Assembly: GCA_046497075.1 (NCBI GenBank)
Contig: JAWOGF010000054.1
Coordinates: 18,267 to 82,266, forward strand
Reading direction: 5' to 3'
Source: Saliniplasma sp046497075
GTDB lineage: Archaea; Thermoplasmatota; Thermoplasmata; Halarchaeoplasmatales; Halarchaeoplasmataceae
Length of the DNA stretch: 64,000 nt
The number at the start of each line of letters is the position of its first letter. The stretch's first letter is position 1. Positions 18,012 through 26,296 of this stretch are shown here, one piece after another. Both the position numbers and the translations under genes were made by a program. The notes under the pieces are model-generated. The model saw nothing but the letters and a program-made list of their open reading frames with translations, made no database searches and was not told where the DNA came from.

Positions 18012-19019
18012 TTAAAGCTTGTTATTAAACGTTTCCCTGTCTATCCCGCTAATATTTGAATTTTGAATGTACAAATCTCCTTTCATCCTAGGCAATAGTG
18101 CATCAATCAGAGCAGATTTTACAAATTCTTTCTTATTCGTTTTATCTCCTGTCACCATACCTATTGGATCCATATCGTTTTTCAAATCATCTCCGACTAG
18201 TTTTAAAGAATCGATAAGATCGATCTTGTTTTTTGAATGGTTCCAACTTTTTGGTATCCGGATCCCTGGACTTCGACCGTTGGATTTAAAACCTAGTTTA
18301 TCTTTGATTACAACGTACTCAACGAAAAAATCGTCTTTATCAAGATCAATACTTTTTAAAATAAGAGAAATGCCATAATCGAATCCCTTTGGGACCTCTG
18401 CTAGTTTTTCTAACTTGATTTCCGTAATCTTCGTATCTGTTTTATGTTCATAGAGTAATTTACGTTTATCATCTATCTTTCCTTTCTTGATTTCACATTC
18501 AAAAAAATCGGACATAACTTCTTCTACGGCATCGAACTCTTCCTTTTCAACACACTCAACTCTTATCCTGACTGGTTTCAATCTATCCCCGAACTCATCT
18601 ATCTCTCCATCTCTGATCCTAGTTGAACTTATCGGTAAAAAGTCTTCTGCTACCACTGGTTTTACCTCTATTATCTCTAAAGGATCCTTACCTATCTCTT
18701 TCCGCATTTCATTGATCTTTTCTCCTCTCTTTTTTGTTTCGGAGGAAACCACTATGATGTCAAAATCACCTTCGACCGCCTTTTTGTAAGGGTCTGAGAT
18801 TTGGACGATCTCCCAATTTTCCCTTCCTAATAGAAAATTTTCTAGATTCGCTTTCCTCTCCTCAAATGTTTTTTCTACTTCGGGTTTCCATTCCTTCAGC
18901 ATCTCATCAGAAACCAATCCGATGGTAACTTCTCCGTGTCTAAAGGCGGTTTCGATGAGTTTTCCATGTCCCATGTGTATATGATCGAAGGTACCCCCCA
19001 AAACTACATTTTTAGCCAT
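18012..19019 (-). CDS. coaD: Bifunctional phosphopantetheine adenylyltransferase / DUF84 NTP phosphatase
   Basis: 335 residues, two domains. Residues 1-150 form a nucleotidyltransferase: GGTFDHIHMGHGKLIETAF contains the HxGH ATP site and PISSTRIRDGEID the ISSTxI block. This part converts 4'-phosphopantetheine to dephospho-CoA. Residues about 155-335 resemble the DUF84/YjjX inosine/xanthosine triphosphatase (DYGISL, GRSPGIRIP, GMVTGDKTNKKEFVKSALIDALLPR). The DUF84 half has a reduced acidic active-site region (expected E/D ligands are hard to locate), so its activity is less certain. This fusion is known from Thermoplasma relatives, which supports the taxonomic placement. Confidence 0.85.
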   Translation of the reverse strand: MAKNVVLGGTFDHIHMGHGKLIETAFRHGEVTIGLVSDEMLKEWKPEVEKTFEERKANLENFLLGRENWEIVQISDPYKKAVEGDFDIIVVSSETKKRGEKINEMRKEIGKDPLEIIEVKPVVAEDFLPISSTRIRDGEIDEFGDRLKPVRIRVECVEKEEFDAVEEVMSDFFECEIKKGKIDDKRKLLYEHKTDTKITEIKLEKLAEVPKGFDYGISLILKSIDLDKDDFFVEYVVIKDKLGFKSNGRSPGIRIPKSWNHSKNKIDLIDSLKLVGDDLKNDMDPIGMVTGDKTNKKEFVKSALIDALLPRMKGDLYIQNSNISGIDRETFNNKL

Positions 19020-19020
19020 A

Positions 19021-19209
19021 TTACCAGATCCCAGATAATTGTAAGAATATCAGGACCAAAAGTACGGTTAGTAATACATAGGTTATGTATGTCTTCTTCT
19101 TTCGTTTTTCGACATATTCGTTGTATTCCTCCCTACATTTCTCTGAACAAAATTTTTCATTTAGAGGTATTGGTTTACTACAAACTTGGCAGTGGGTATG
19201 CGGTTCCAT
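19021..19209 (-). CDS. Small zinc-ribbon membrane protein (DUF2116-like)
   Basis: 62 residues. The N-terminal motif CQVCSKPIPLNEKFCSEKC is a treble-clef zinc finger. It is followed by a short charged helix and one C-terminal transmembrane helix (about 41-60). It matches small archaeal zinc-ribbon proteins of the DUF2116 type; function unknown. It ends one base before coaD starts and is probably co-transcribed with it. Confidence 0.8.
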   Translation of the reverse strand: MEPHTHCQVCSKPIPLNEKFCSEKCREEYNEYVEKRKKKTYITYVLLTVLLVLIFLQLSGIW

Positions 19210-19253
19210 GTAATAGATAGAGAAATTATAGTTTTAATTATTTTCCCTATAAC

Positions 19254-20915
19254 TCATCGGTGTCCATAAGCAGCCATCCAAGGAGATTTATCCAGGATTT
19301 TAACGAATCCATACCTTTCGAATTGAACTATATCGTTCATATCTACCTCATCTAAATTATTCTCAACGATCCCCTCATCATAACTTCCATCGACCTGCTC
19401 GACCCTACATTCTTTACCGCCTGGCAGCCACTGTATCTTTAAAATGTCTTTATTAGCTATATCCGTAATGTATCCTTTATGACCATCGAGTTTTATGTTG
19501 CATAGGTTTTTCAAGCGGACCTCTTTTCCTTCGTTCTCTTTCCAGTCCTTCTCTGATATGTACAATTTATCCTTAACTTTGATTTTTCTGTTCCCTCTAT
19601 CTGAAAAGTCGGGATGTCTAGGTATCTCGGCTTCATCGATATCTATCTCACCTATCAACTCGATTTCAACAGGGTCTTTAACGAAAAAGTACCTATTAGC
19701 TTCTTCATCTATAAGTTCTCTATTTTTAGCATACAATTTTGATGCTGGCACCTCTATATCGGTTTTTGACATACCGAAATCTAAAATAAAATCTCTAATA
19801 GCATCTGGCTGTATGCCTCTTCTTTTGAGAGACTGTAAGGACCAGGTTCTAGGGTCATCCCAACCCCTCAGGTTTCCTTCTTTAATCTGCTGTTGGAATT
19901 CACTTTTACTCAACCTGACATCCCGTAATCGTAACATACCGTAATGTAAAAATTCACATTTCTCCCAACCAAAAAGATCCCAGATATATTCCTCCATCTT
20001 ATCTTCCATAACAAGGTCTTTACCTCTCAATATATGGGTCATGTTAAGCAGATGATCGTCGATAGCCCATGAAAACTCTAACAGTGGCCAAACATGATAT
20101 TTATTACCTACTCTAGGGTGTTCTTGATTCGATACTCTGAACAAAACACGGTCTCTAAAAGCGGGATCCGGATACTCCATATCAGTTTTCAGCCTAAGGG
20201 TGACTTCGCCTTCTTCAAACCCTCCTTCCAACATCTTGTTCCATTTTGCAAGGTTCTCCTCAACAGTTCTAGATCTATGTTCACATTCTATACCCTTTTT
20301 ACGACTATTCCTTAATTTCTCAGCACTGCACTCACAGACGTATGCTTCACCCATTTCGATAATTTTTTGACCATATTCGTAGTATATTTCCATCCTTTTA
20401 GACTTATAATGGGTCTCATGCCATTCCACCCCCAACCATTCTAAACCCTCTTTTATCAAATCAAAAGCCTCTATGAGGGGTTTTTTCTTCTCTGAGCCTA
20501 TAGTATCATCATAAAACAGAACCAATTTTCCATCATTCCTTTTGACGTACTCATCGTTAAGTATCACCATACGAGAATTACCTATATGCAGTGGTCCACT
20601 TGGATATGGAGCCATCCTCATTACTATCTCCTCCCCCTCAATCTCTGGTAATCTATTGATTTCCTCCTCATCTTTTTCTTCGAAGTACTCGGGCATCTTC
20701 TTTTTTAATCGGCTAGTCTGCTCATCGAGGGATAATTTGTTTACTTCATTTACAATCTGTTCAACCAGTTCTTTAGTACCTGTAGGATCTTTTCTACATT
20801 CCTCTGATTCTCCCATAACCTTTCCCATAACAGGTCCGACTGTTGCCTCCCCATCGAATTTTACTGCATTTTTCAGAGCGTATTTTCTGATTGTTGTTTC
20901 CTTTTCGTTAGACAT
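19254..20915 (-). CDS. gltX: Glutamate--tRNA ligase (archaeal type)
   Basis: 553 residues. Class I catalytic motifs: HIGH-type PSGPLHIGNSR near residue 113 and a KMSKS-type loop RLSKSEFQ near 340. The C-terminal beta-barrel anticodon-binding domain of the GlnRS-like archaeal/eukaryal GluRS follows from about residue 390. It charges tRNA-Glu and, in archaea without GlnRS, mischarges nothing on tRNA-Gln because GatDE handles that from Glu-tRNA-Gln. Monocistronic, with the ATG at 20915. Confidence 0.95.
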   Translation of the reverse strand: MSNEKETTIRKYALKNAVKFDGEATVGPVMGKVMGESEECRKDPTGTKELVEQIVNEVNKLSLDEQTSRLKKKMPEYFEEKDEEEINRLPEIEGEEIVMRMAPYPSGPLHIGNSRMVILNDEYVKRNDGKLVLFYDDTIGSEKKKPLIEAFDLIKEGLEWLGVEWHETHYKSKRMEIYYEYGQKIIEMGEAYVCECSAEKLRNSRKKGIECEHRSRTVEENLAKWNKMLEGGFEEGEVTLRLKTDMEYPDPAFRDRVLFRVSNQEHPRVGNKYHVWPLLEFSWAIDDHLLNMTHILRGKDLVMEDKMEEYIWDLFGWEKCEFLHYGMLRLRDVRLSKSEFQQQIKEGNLRGWDDPRTWSLQSLKRRGIQPDAIRDFILDFGMSKTDIEVPASKLYAKNRELIDEEANRYFFVKDPVEIELIGEIDIDEAEIPRHPDFSDRGNRKIKVKDKLYISEKDWKENEGKEVRLKNLCNIKLDGHKGYITDIANKDILKIQWLPGGKECRVEQVDGSYDEGIVENNLDEVDMNDIVQFERYGFVKILDKSPWMAAYGHR

Positions 20916-20971
20916 GGTTCATCAATTAAACAGGCGGGTATTTTATTATTTTCCTATATTAGAAAATTCTA

Positions 20972-21694
20972 TCAATCGGAAAGAGGTTTAACGAAGATAT
21001 CTTTTATTATCCCCCTTTCCATGGCTATATCTGTTTCTCCAGACCTGATCACATAGACTGGCTTTTTCTGATGGAGTTCTATTACAGACCCAGGTCCGAT
21101 GTCATACGACAAAAGTTTATGTAATCTTGGATGACTCTTTGTATGAATATATGCTATCTCAACTTTTTTCCCAACAGGGATCTTCGTCAAAGGCATTATA
21201 GCTGGTTTGATCGTTTCTCTTCCCTTTCTACAACATTTTCCTGAGGGTATAGGCATACCATGTGGACATTCTCTTGGATGGCCTAACAAAGTACATATCC
21301 TTTCAGTCACTTCTTCAGATAAAAGGTGTTCAAACTCGCAAGCAGGTTTTTCTACTTCTTCTTTGCCCATATCCAAAACATCGACTAAAAGACGCTCTGC
21401 TAAACGGTGTCTTCGGACTATATCTCTAGCTTTATTATGCCCTTTATCGGTTAATTTTACTTTTTCATTGTAAACCTTAGCCAATCCTCTCTTTTTAAGC
21501 TCTTTAAGGACTGAATCAGTAACTTTTTCCCGATAACCATGACGGAATCGTTTCCTGTGATTAAATTTCATACCTTCCTCTTTATCGGTCAGTCTTTCTT
21601 TAAAACTCTCTTTATCTCTCTTACCCTCTTCCTCTAGGGTCCAAAGTATTTCTAGTGCTTCATCTATCTCTATCTTTGTTATTTTATCGTTCAT
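20972..21694 (-). CDS. DtxR/MntR-family metalloregulator fused to FeoA-like domain
   Basis: 240 residues. An N-terminal winged helix (about 1-75) precedes the dimerisation/metal domain (RRHRLAERLLVDVLDMGKEEVEKPACEFEHLLSEEV). The motif CPHGMPIPSGKCC follows, then a FeoA/SH3-like C-terminal domain (about 165-240). It is a second copy of the regulator that opens this operon and is probably Fe(II) responsive. Its ATG overlaps the stop of the zinc-ribbon gene by 4 bases (ATGA). The longer N terminus (RRKRFRHGYREKVT) distinguishes it from the other copy. Confidence 0.85.
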   Translation of the reverse strand: MNDKITKIEIDEALEILWTLEEEGKRDKESFKERLTDKEEGMKFNHRKRFRHGYREKVTDSVLKELKKRGLAKVYNEKVKLTDKGHNKARDIVRRHRLAERLLVDVLDMGKEEVEKPACEFEHLLSEEVTERICTLLGHPRECPHGMPIPSGKCCRKGRETIKPAIMPLTKIPVGKKVEIAYIHTKSHPRLHKLLSYDIGPGSVIELHQKKPVYVIRSGETDIAMERGIIKDIFVKPLSD

Positions 21695-21861
21695 CTTTCA
21701 TCGACTCCTGGTATAAACTCATAACCACAATTAGGGCATTTAACCATATTACAACCACCACCCATTGGACAGGATTGGCAGGCTGTTACCGAGCCTTTTT
21801 CAAATTCATTTCCACAGAGCGGACATTTATGTTTATCCTGAGTATTATTTTGTTTACTCAT
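21691..21861 (-). CDS. Feo-associated small double zinc-ribbon protein
   Basis: 56 residues, too short for common gene-finder thresholds. It contains HKCPLCGNEFEKG, then CQSCPMGGGC, then KCPNCGYEFIPG: eight to nine cysteines in CxxC and CxxCxxxxxC arrangements. It overlaps feoB upstream and the dtxR-feoA gene downstream by 4 bases each (ATGA), so translation is coupled on both sides. Position suggests a FeoB accessory or Fe/Zn-binding sensor filling the role that FeoC has in some bacteria; that role is inference. Confidence 0.85.
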   Translation of the reverse strand: MSKQNNTQDKHKCPLCGNEFEKGSVTACQSCPMGGGCNMVKCPNCGYEFIPGVDER

Positions 21862-23819
21862 ATTAGGCCCCCAAATAATTTTGTAATCTGATTGATAACT
21901 CCACCTACGAAAAAGGCAAAAGGAATCACGAAGGCGATGATAGCTAATGCTGTTTTTATACCCCTTTCTTTGATTATCACCAGAACATTAGCTACACACG
22001 GGACGAACAGAGTAATAGAGACAACTGCCACCAGCATCTGAACATGAGTTAAACTACCAGAAAGGTCCAATATTCCAGCTGCCCCAAAATCTCTTCTTAG
22101 GAAGCCTAGAATAAAAGCTATAGATGTTTCTGAAGGCAAGCCCAACCACGAGACAACTACAGGTTCAAGTCCATTTACTAATATATCCAAAATCCCCGTT
22201 AAATTTGCGACACTGATCAAAAAAGTACCTAAAATGAATAGGGGTACCAATTCTTTAAAAAACATAGCAACCTTATAATAAGTTTTTCTCAGAACATTGT
22301 CCCATTTAGGGATCCTCAGTGGTGGTAATTCCATTATAAAATCACCTCTACCTCCAGGTAAGATTTTTGAGGCCGCCCAAGCGACGAATAATAACTGGGA
22401 GAAGATGATCCCGGCCCACACGAAAAAGTAGTAAAATGGAAGTGTAGCCATGATCGCGAATAATACACCTAATTGAGCAGAACATGGAATACCAAGTGCT
22501 AACATGGTTGTTGCTATAATTCTTTCTTTTTTCGTGTCTAAAACCCGGGTAGTCAAAGTGGCCATGGTGTCACATCCAAATCCTAGAACCATCGGTAATA
22601 CAGCTTTTCCATTTAAACCAACCCGTCTAAAACCTTTATCAGCCATGGCCGCTAATCGAGGTATATAACCAACATCTTCAAGTATCGAAAATGCCAGGAA
22701 AAATGTGGTGATGATAGGCAGTATCAAAGCGATAGCCCAGGTTAAACCTACAGTTATAACTCCAAATTCACCTACTAAAATTCTCGATGCAAAGTTCCTT
22801 CCCATGGATTCATAAATAAAATCCTTGATATATGGATTGATATACTCCCCAAATACTATCCCTTCGAAAAAATCTACCAATACCTGTGCTCCTATAAAAC
22901 CTACGAATTGATATAAAAGAAACACGACCCCGATAAATATAGGGATACCAGTCAGGGGTTTCATCGTTAGATCATTCATCTTCTCTTTGAACGTAGTTTT
23001 CTTGATTTTTTCTTTACTGATATACTTAGATACTATTTCTTCAGCTTTCCTTCTAATTGCTAATGTGATAATATAACTTAAATTATGACTAAATTTTCTA
23101 TGCAGTCTATTAAGAATTTCTTCTGCCTTTTCCCTCTCTTTCTCGCCTATCTTTTCATCGATGAAATCCTTCATCTCACCAGGAGATGATAGGAAAAGGA
23201 GTGCAGTTCCACGGTTTCCAAAGATACTTTTTAACTCACCAAGAGCCTCTTCTATTTCCCGAGGATAATCTGGTCTCACATCTGGAACTTTTGCTTTAGG
23301 TAGACCCCTTTTAAGTGCTGCGGTCCCCCTATGCTCAGGTGCAACAGTTGGAAAGACAGGAACGTTAAGTTCATCGGAAAGACCTTCATGATCTATATCG
23401 ATCAAACGAGCCTTCGCCTCATCCATCATGTTCAGATTTAAAACAGTAGGGATATCAAATTCGGAGATCTGCAGGAAAAGCATGATAGCCCTTTTCAGAT
23501 TTTTAGCGTCGGCGACTTGAATTATTCTATTGGGATCACTGCCTAAGATGATATCTCTTGTAACTTTTTCATCTTCTGATATGGGAGTCAAAGATTCTGC
23601 TCCAGGGGTATCGATTATAGTTTCTTTTTTCGTACCTATCCTGGTATCCCCAAGACTGACTTCAACAGTTGTACCGGGATAATTAGAAACATCTCTGTAC
23701 TTCCCTGTAAGACTTGAAAATATAACTGATTTACCAACATTAGGGTTACCAACAAGAACAGAAACGTTCTCATCAAGGTCTATACCCAAAGCCTTCCTAG
23801 CATATTTGATTTTAATCAC
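21858..23819 (-). CDS. feoB: Ferrous iron transporter FeoB
   Basis: 653 residues. N-terminal GTPase: G1 GNPNVGKSVIFSSLTG, G2 YPGTTVE, G3 DTPGAES, G4 NLNMMDEA. A helical GDI-like spacer follows (to about 270), then the membrane domain with two Gate motifs including GFGCDTMA (about 415) and PCSAQLG, ending FVPCVANV. It moves Fe(II) across the cytoplasmic membrane. The start lies within the last codons of the upstream dtxR gene (8-base overlap); feoA is supplied as the C-terminal domain of the second regulator rather than as a separate gene. Confidence 0.96.
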   Translation of the reverse strand: MIKIKYARKALGIDLDENVSVLVGNPNVGKSVIFSSLTGKYRDVSNYPGTTVEVSLGDTRIGTKKETIIDTPGAESLTPISEDEKVTRDIILGSDPNRIIQVADAKNLKRAIMLFLQISEFDIPTVLNLNMMDEAKARLIDIDHEGLSDELNVPVFPTVAPEHRGTAALKRGLPKAKVPDVRPDYPREIEEALGELKSIFGNRGTALLFLSSPGEMKDFIDEKIGEKEREKAEEILNRLHRKFSHNLSYIITLAIRRKAEEIVSKYISKEKIKKTTFKEKMNDLTMKPLTGIPIFIGVVFLLYQFVGFIGAQVLVDFFEGIVFGEYINPYIKDFIYESMGRNFASRILVGEFGVITVGLTWAIALILPIITTFFLAFSILEDVGYIPRLAAMADKGFRRVGLNGKAVLPMVLGFGCDTMATLTTRVLDTKKERIIATTMLALGIPCSAQLGVLFAIMATLPFYYFFVWAGIIFSQLLFVAWAASKILPGGRGDFIMELPPLRIPKWDNVLRKTYYKVAMFFKELVPLFILGTFLISVANLTGILDILVNGLEPVVVSWLGLPSETSIAFILGFLRRDFGAAGILDLSGSLTHVQMLVAVVSITLFVPCVANVLVIIKERGIKTALAIIAFVIPFAFFVGGVINQITKLFGGLI

Positions 23820-24249
23820 CTTCTACTGGACATTCTTCAAAATCACATGAAGGGATCTTTTTCCCATGTGGACACCTTCCTGGTGCTCCTAACCTTTTGC
23901 ACATCTCATCTATCATCTCTTCATCGAAGATATGTTCCATCTGGCATGCTTTCTCATGAAGCTGATCTTGATCCAGAGAAAAATATCTTTTTAAAAAGAC
24001 CTCTAAAACTCTATGTGTCCTTACGATATTTTTACCTAAGTTCACTCCATCCTCAGTTAGTTTAACACCATAATACGGAATATATTCGATATAACCCTCT
24101 TCATCTAATACTGGGAGGACTTCAGTTACAGTAGGAGGAGATAGCCCCATCTTATCTGCGATTTCACCCGTTTTTACCTTTTCTTTTTCCCTTTCAAGAG
24201 ATAACTTGTATATGTTTTCCAAATATTCCTCACGGGTCTCTTTATTCAT
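23812..24249 (-). CDS. DtxR-family iron-dependent transcriptional regulator
   Basis: 145 residues from the ATG at 24249. A winged helix with recognition helix MGLSPPTVTEVLPVLDEEGY is followed by the metal-binding dimer domain. Metal ligands are visible as TEDGVNLGKNIVRTHRVLEVFL, KACQMEHIFDEEM and CPHGKKIPSCDF. There is no SH3 domain. It heads the feo operon and probably represses it when iron is sufficient. A palindrome resembling DtxR boxes lies 34-49 bases upstream of the start. Confidence 0.9.
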   Translation of the reverse strand: MNKETREEYLENIYKLSLEREKEKVKTGEIADKMGLSPPTVTEVLPVLDEEGYIEYIPYYGVKLTEDGVNLGKNIVRTHRVLEVFLKRYFSLDQDQLHEKACQMEHIFDEEMIDEMCKRLGAPGRCPHGKKIPSCDFEECPVEGD

Positions 24250-24282
24250 CGTTACCACTTTATACGCCGTATTTATTAAACT

Positions 24283-24298
24283 TTTTGGTCGACCTAAA
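24283..24298. promoter_or_regulatory. Candidate DtxR-type operator upstream of the feo operon
   Basis: TTTTGGTCGACCTAAA is a 16-bp dyad with one mismatched pair. Half-sites resemble TTAGG/CCTAA of characterised DtxR-family operators. On the transcribed strand it sits directly upstream of a TATA-like TTTAATAAATA (about 24270-24280), which itself lies 21-31 bases before the dtxR ATG. A bound repressor would cover the BRE/TATA region. The role is inferred. Confidence 0.5.
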
Positions 24299-24358
24299 CT
24301 TTTGATTTTTACTCTTATCCTACTCTTATAGATGAAACTAGGGTAAATAGAATGGTGA

Positions 24359-24459
24359 TAGCGGGGAGTGGATTTGAACCACTGGTCTCCGGGTTCCTCA
24401 GGCGCAGATGATATGCACCATATGAGCCCGACGGGTTTTCCTAGCTACCCTACCCCGCT
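24359..24459 (-). tRNA. Initiator tRNA-Met (CAU) with a 26-nt intron
   Basis: Acceptor AGCGGGG/CCCCGCT, D stem GGGT/ACCC, anticodon stem TCGGG/CCCGG, T stem AGTGG/CCACT with TTCAAAT loop, discriminator A; CCA is not encoded. The A1-U72 pair and the three G-C pairs of the anticodon stem mark an initiator. The intron occupies 24395-24420, between nucleotides 37 and 38. Exon-intron pairing gives a canonical bulge-helix-bulge: GGG/CCC, 3-nt bulge GAA, helix CTCA/TGAG, 3-nt bulge TAT, helix GGTGC/GCGCC. Spliced loop: CTCATAA. Confidence 0.95.
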
Positions 24460-24567
24460 CTGGTGGGAAAATCAGGATCAACTACCTTCTGGGATTCCTA
24501 TATTGTGATGCATTTTATAAATCTTTCTGTCGGTCTAATCATTTTTGTAGAGTTTTTGAGGGTTTTT

Positions 24568-26295
24568 TCAAGTCCTTTTAAACATCTTATCCATTTTTTT
24601 GATCGAGAAATTGATTATCGTTGGTCTCCCATGTGGACAGGTATAAGGAATATCGGTCTTACCCAATTCTTGGATTATCTCTTTGGCCCTGGTGAGCGAT
24701 AAACTATCCCCGGCCATAACAGAGGATCTACAGGCCATGTATTTGATCAATTCTTCCTTCCTTTCTTCAAGACTGCTGTTCTTGAGGTCGAAAAGTTCAT
24801 CCAAAACGGAGTGGATCATCTCTTCCTCCTGTATTTCGCCCAAAACTACGGGGATCCCCCTTAATCTAAAGGTTGATTTTCCAAAGGATTCGAGTTTGAA
24901 ACCCAGATTTTCTAAAAGTTTTTTATTCGCTTTGATAAGAGCTGCTTCTCTAGGTTTAACTTCAATTGTCTTAGGGGATAATAAGTCTTGACTTCCGATC
25001 TTATCGTCATATTTCATTTTCAACCTTTCATAGTTGATCCTCTCATGTGCCGCATGTTGGTCAATGATGGAAAGACCATCGGGGGTTTCTGCTAAGATAT
25101 ATGAGTCTTTGAATACACCTAATATTTTCATTTCAGCTAATTTAGATTCCTGAACATCAACTTTTTCTTTTAAACCTAGTTTACTTTGAGAGTATATATT
25201 GCCAGCATCCCCTTCATGTCTCTCCTCTAGATCGGTTTTTCTCTGTTTTTCCTCATATCCGTCATCCTTAACATCTTTAACATCTTCATCAGGGCTTGGT
25301 ACTAGATCGTGTTCTAGGAGTGTTGTCTTTACAGCTTTAGCCGCTTCTTTTTTTACCTTCTCCTTTTCTTGAAATCGTATTTTAGTTTTTGTTGGATGTA
25401 CATTCACATCGATATTATCTCCAGATATGGATAGATCAATGACCGTAATAGGATAGCGTCTCGTTGGAAGTAGTGTTGTATAGCCTTCCATCACGCTGTC
25501 CTTCAAAAGTGAGTTTTCAACGAATCTTCCATTAACATATGTATATATGTGCTTTCTATTTGATCTTGTCACTTCAGGTTTGCTCAGGAAGCCATCTATA
25601 GAAAGATGGTCGCTTTCATGGTCCATATGAACCATCTTTTTAGCGATATCGATTCCATATATTGATTTTATATTTTCCAGCTTTGACTCAGCTTTGGGTA
25701 CGAAAAAGATCTCATTTCCATTGTGAACCAACGTGAATTGAACTTCTGGCTTTGATAGTGCATTCCTCGTAACGATATCGGTGATGTGGGCCAATTCAGT
25801 ATTGGTTTTATTAAGATATTTTCGCCTAGCAGGTGTGTTGTAAAATAAGTCGTTTACTTCAATTAAAGTTCCTACTGGACAACCAACGGTATCTAAACTT
25901 TGAATTTCGCCTCCGTGGATATCGATCTCTACCCCTTCGAGTTCATCCTTTCGTTTGGTTTTAGCCTTCACTTTTGATACCGCTGCTATACTTGGTAATG
26001 CTTCTCCTCTAAAACCTAGGCTATCAAGATCATCAAGGTCCTCGATATCGTTGATCTTACTTGTAGCGTGCTTTTTAAACGCTAGTTCTACCTCTTCTTT
26101 ATTCATGCCAGCCCCGTTATCCTTTACTAGGATACGGTCCTTTCCCCCCTCTTCGACTTCGATATATATCTCATCTGCACCAGCATCTAGGGAATTCTCT
26201 ACAAGCTCTTTAACAACAGATGCTGGTCGTTCTATAACTTCTCCGGCCGCTATCTGGTTAACGGTTTGTGCTGATAATACTTTGATATTAGACAT
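24568..26295 (-). CDS. mutL: DNA mismatch repair protein MutL
   Basis: 575 residues. GHKL ATPase N terminus: GEVIERPASVVKELVENSLDAGA, DNGAGM, and KHATSKI..LDDLDSLGFRGEAL. C-terminal dimerisation/endonuclease domain: DQHAAHERINYE matches the metal-binding DQHA(X)2E(X)4E nuclease motif, with ACRSSVMAG and CPHGRPT near the end. It is therefore the nicking type of MutL that works without MutH. It starts one base after mutS ends, so the two form an operon. Confidence 0.95.
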   Translation of the reverse strand: MSNIKVLSAQTVNQIAAGEVIERPASVVKELVENSLDAGADEIYIEVEEGGKDRILVKDNGAGMNKEEVELAFKKHATSKINDIEDLDDLDSLGFRGEALPSIAAVSKVKAKTKRKDELEGVEIDIHGGEIQSLDTVGCPVGTLIEVNDLFYNTPARRKYLNKTNTELAHITDIVTRNALSKPEVQFTLVHNGNEIFFVPKAESKLENIKSIYGIDIAKKMVHMDHESDHLSIDGFLSKPEVTRSNRKHIYTYVNGRFVENSLLKDSVMEGYTTLLPTRRYPITVIDLSISGDNIDVNVHPTKTKIRFQEKEKVKKEAAKAVKTTLLEHDLVPSPDEDVKDVKDDGYEEKQRKTDLEERHEGDAGNIYSQSKLGLKEKVDVQESKLAEMKILGVFKDSYILAETPDGLSIIDQHAAHERINYERLKMKYDDKIGSQDLLSPKTIEVKPREAALIKANKKLLENLGFKLESFGKSTFRLRGIPVVLGEIQEEEMIHSVLDELFDLKNSSLEERKEELIKYMACRSSVMAGDSLSLTRAKEIIQELGKTDIPYTCPHGRPTIINFSIKKMDKMFKRT

Positions 26296-26296
26296 C

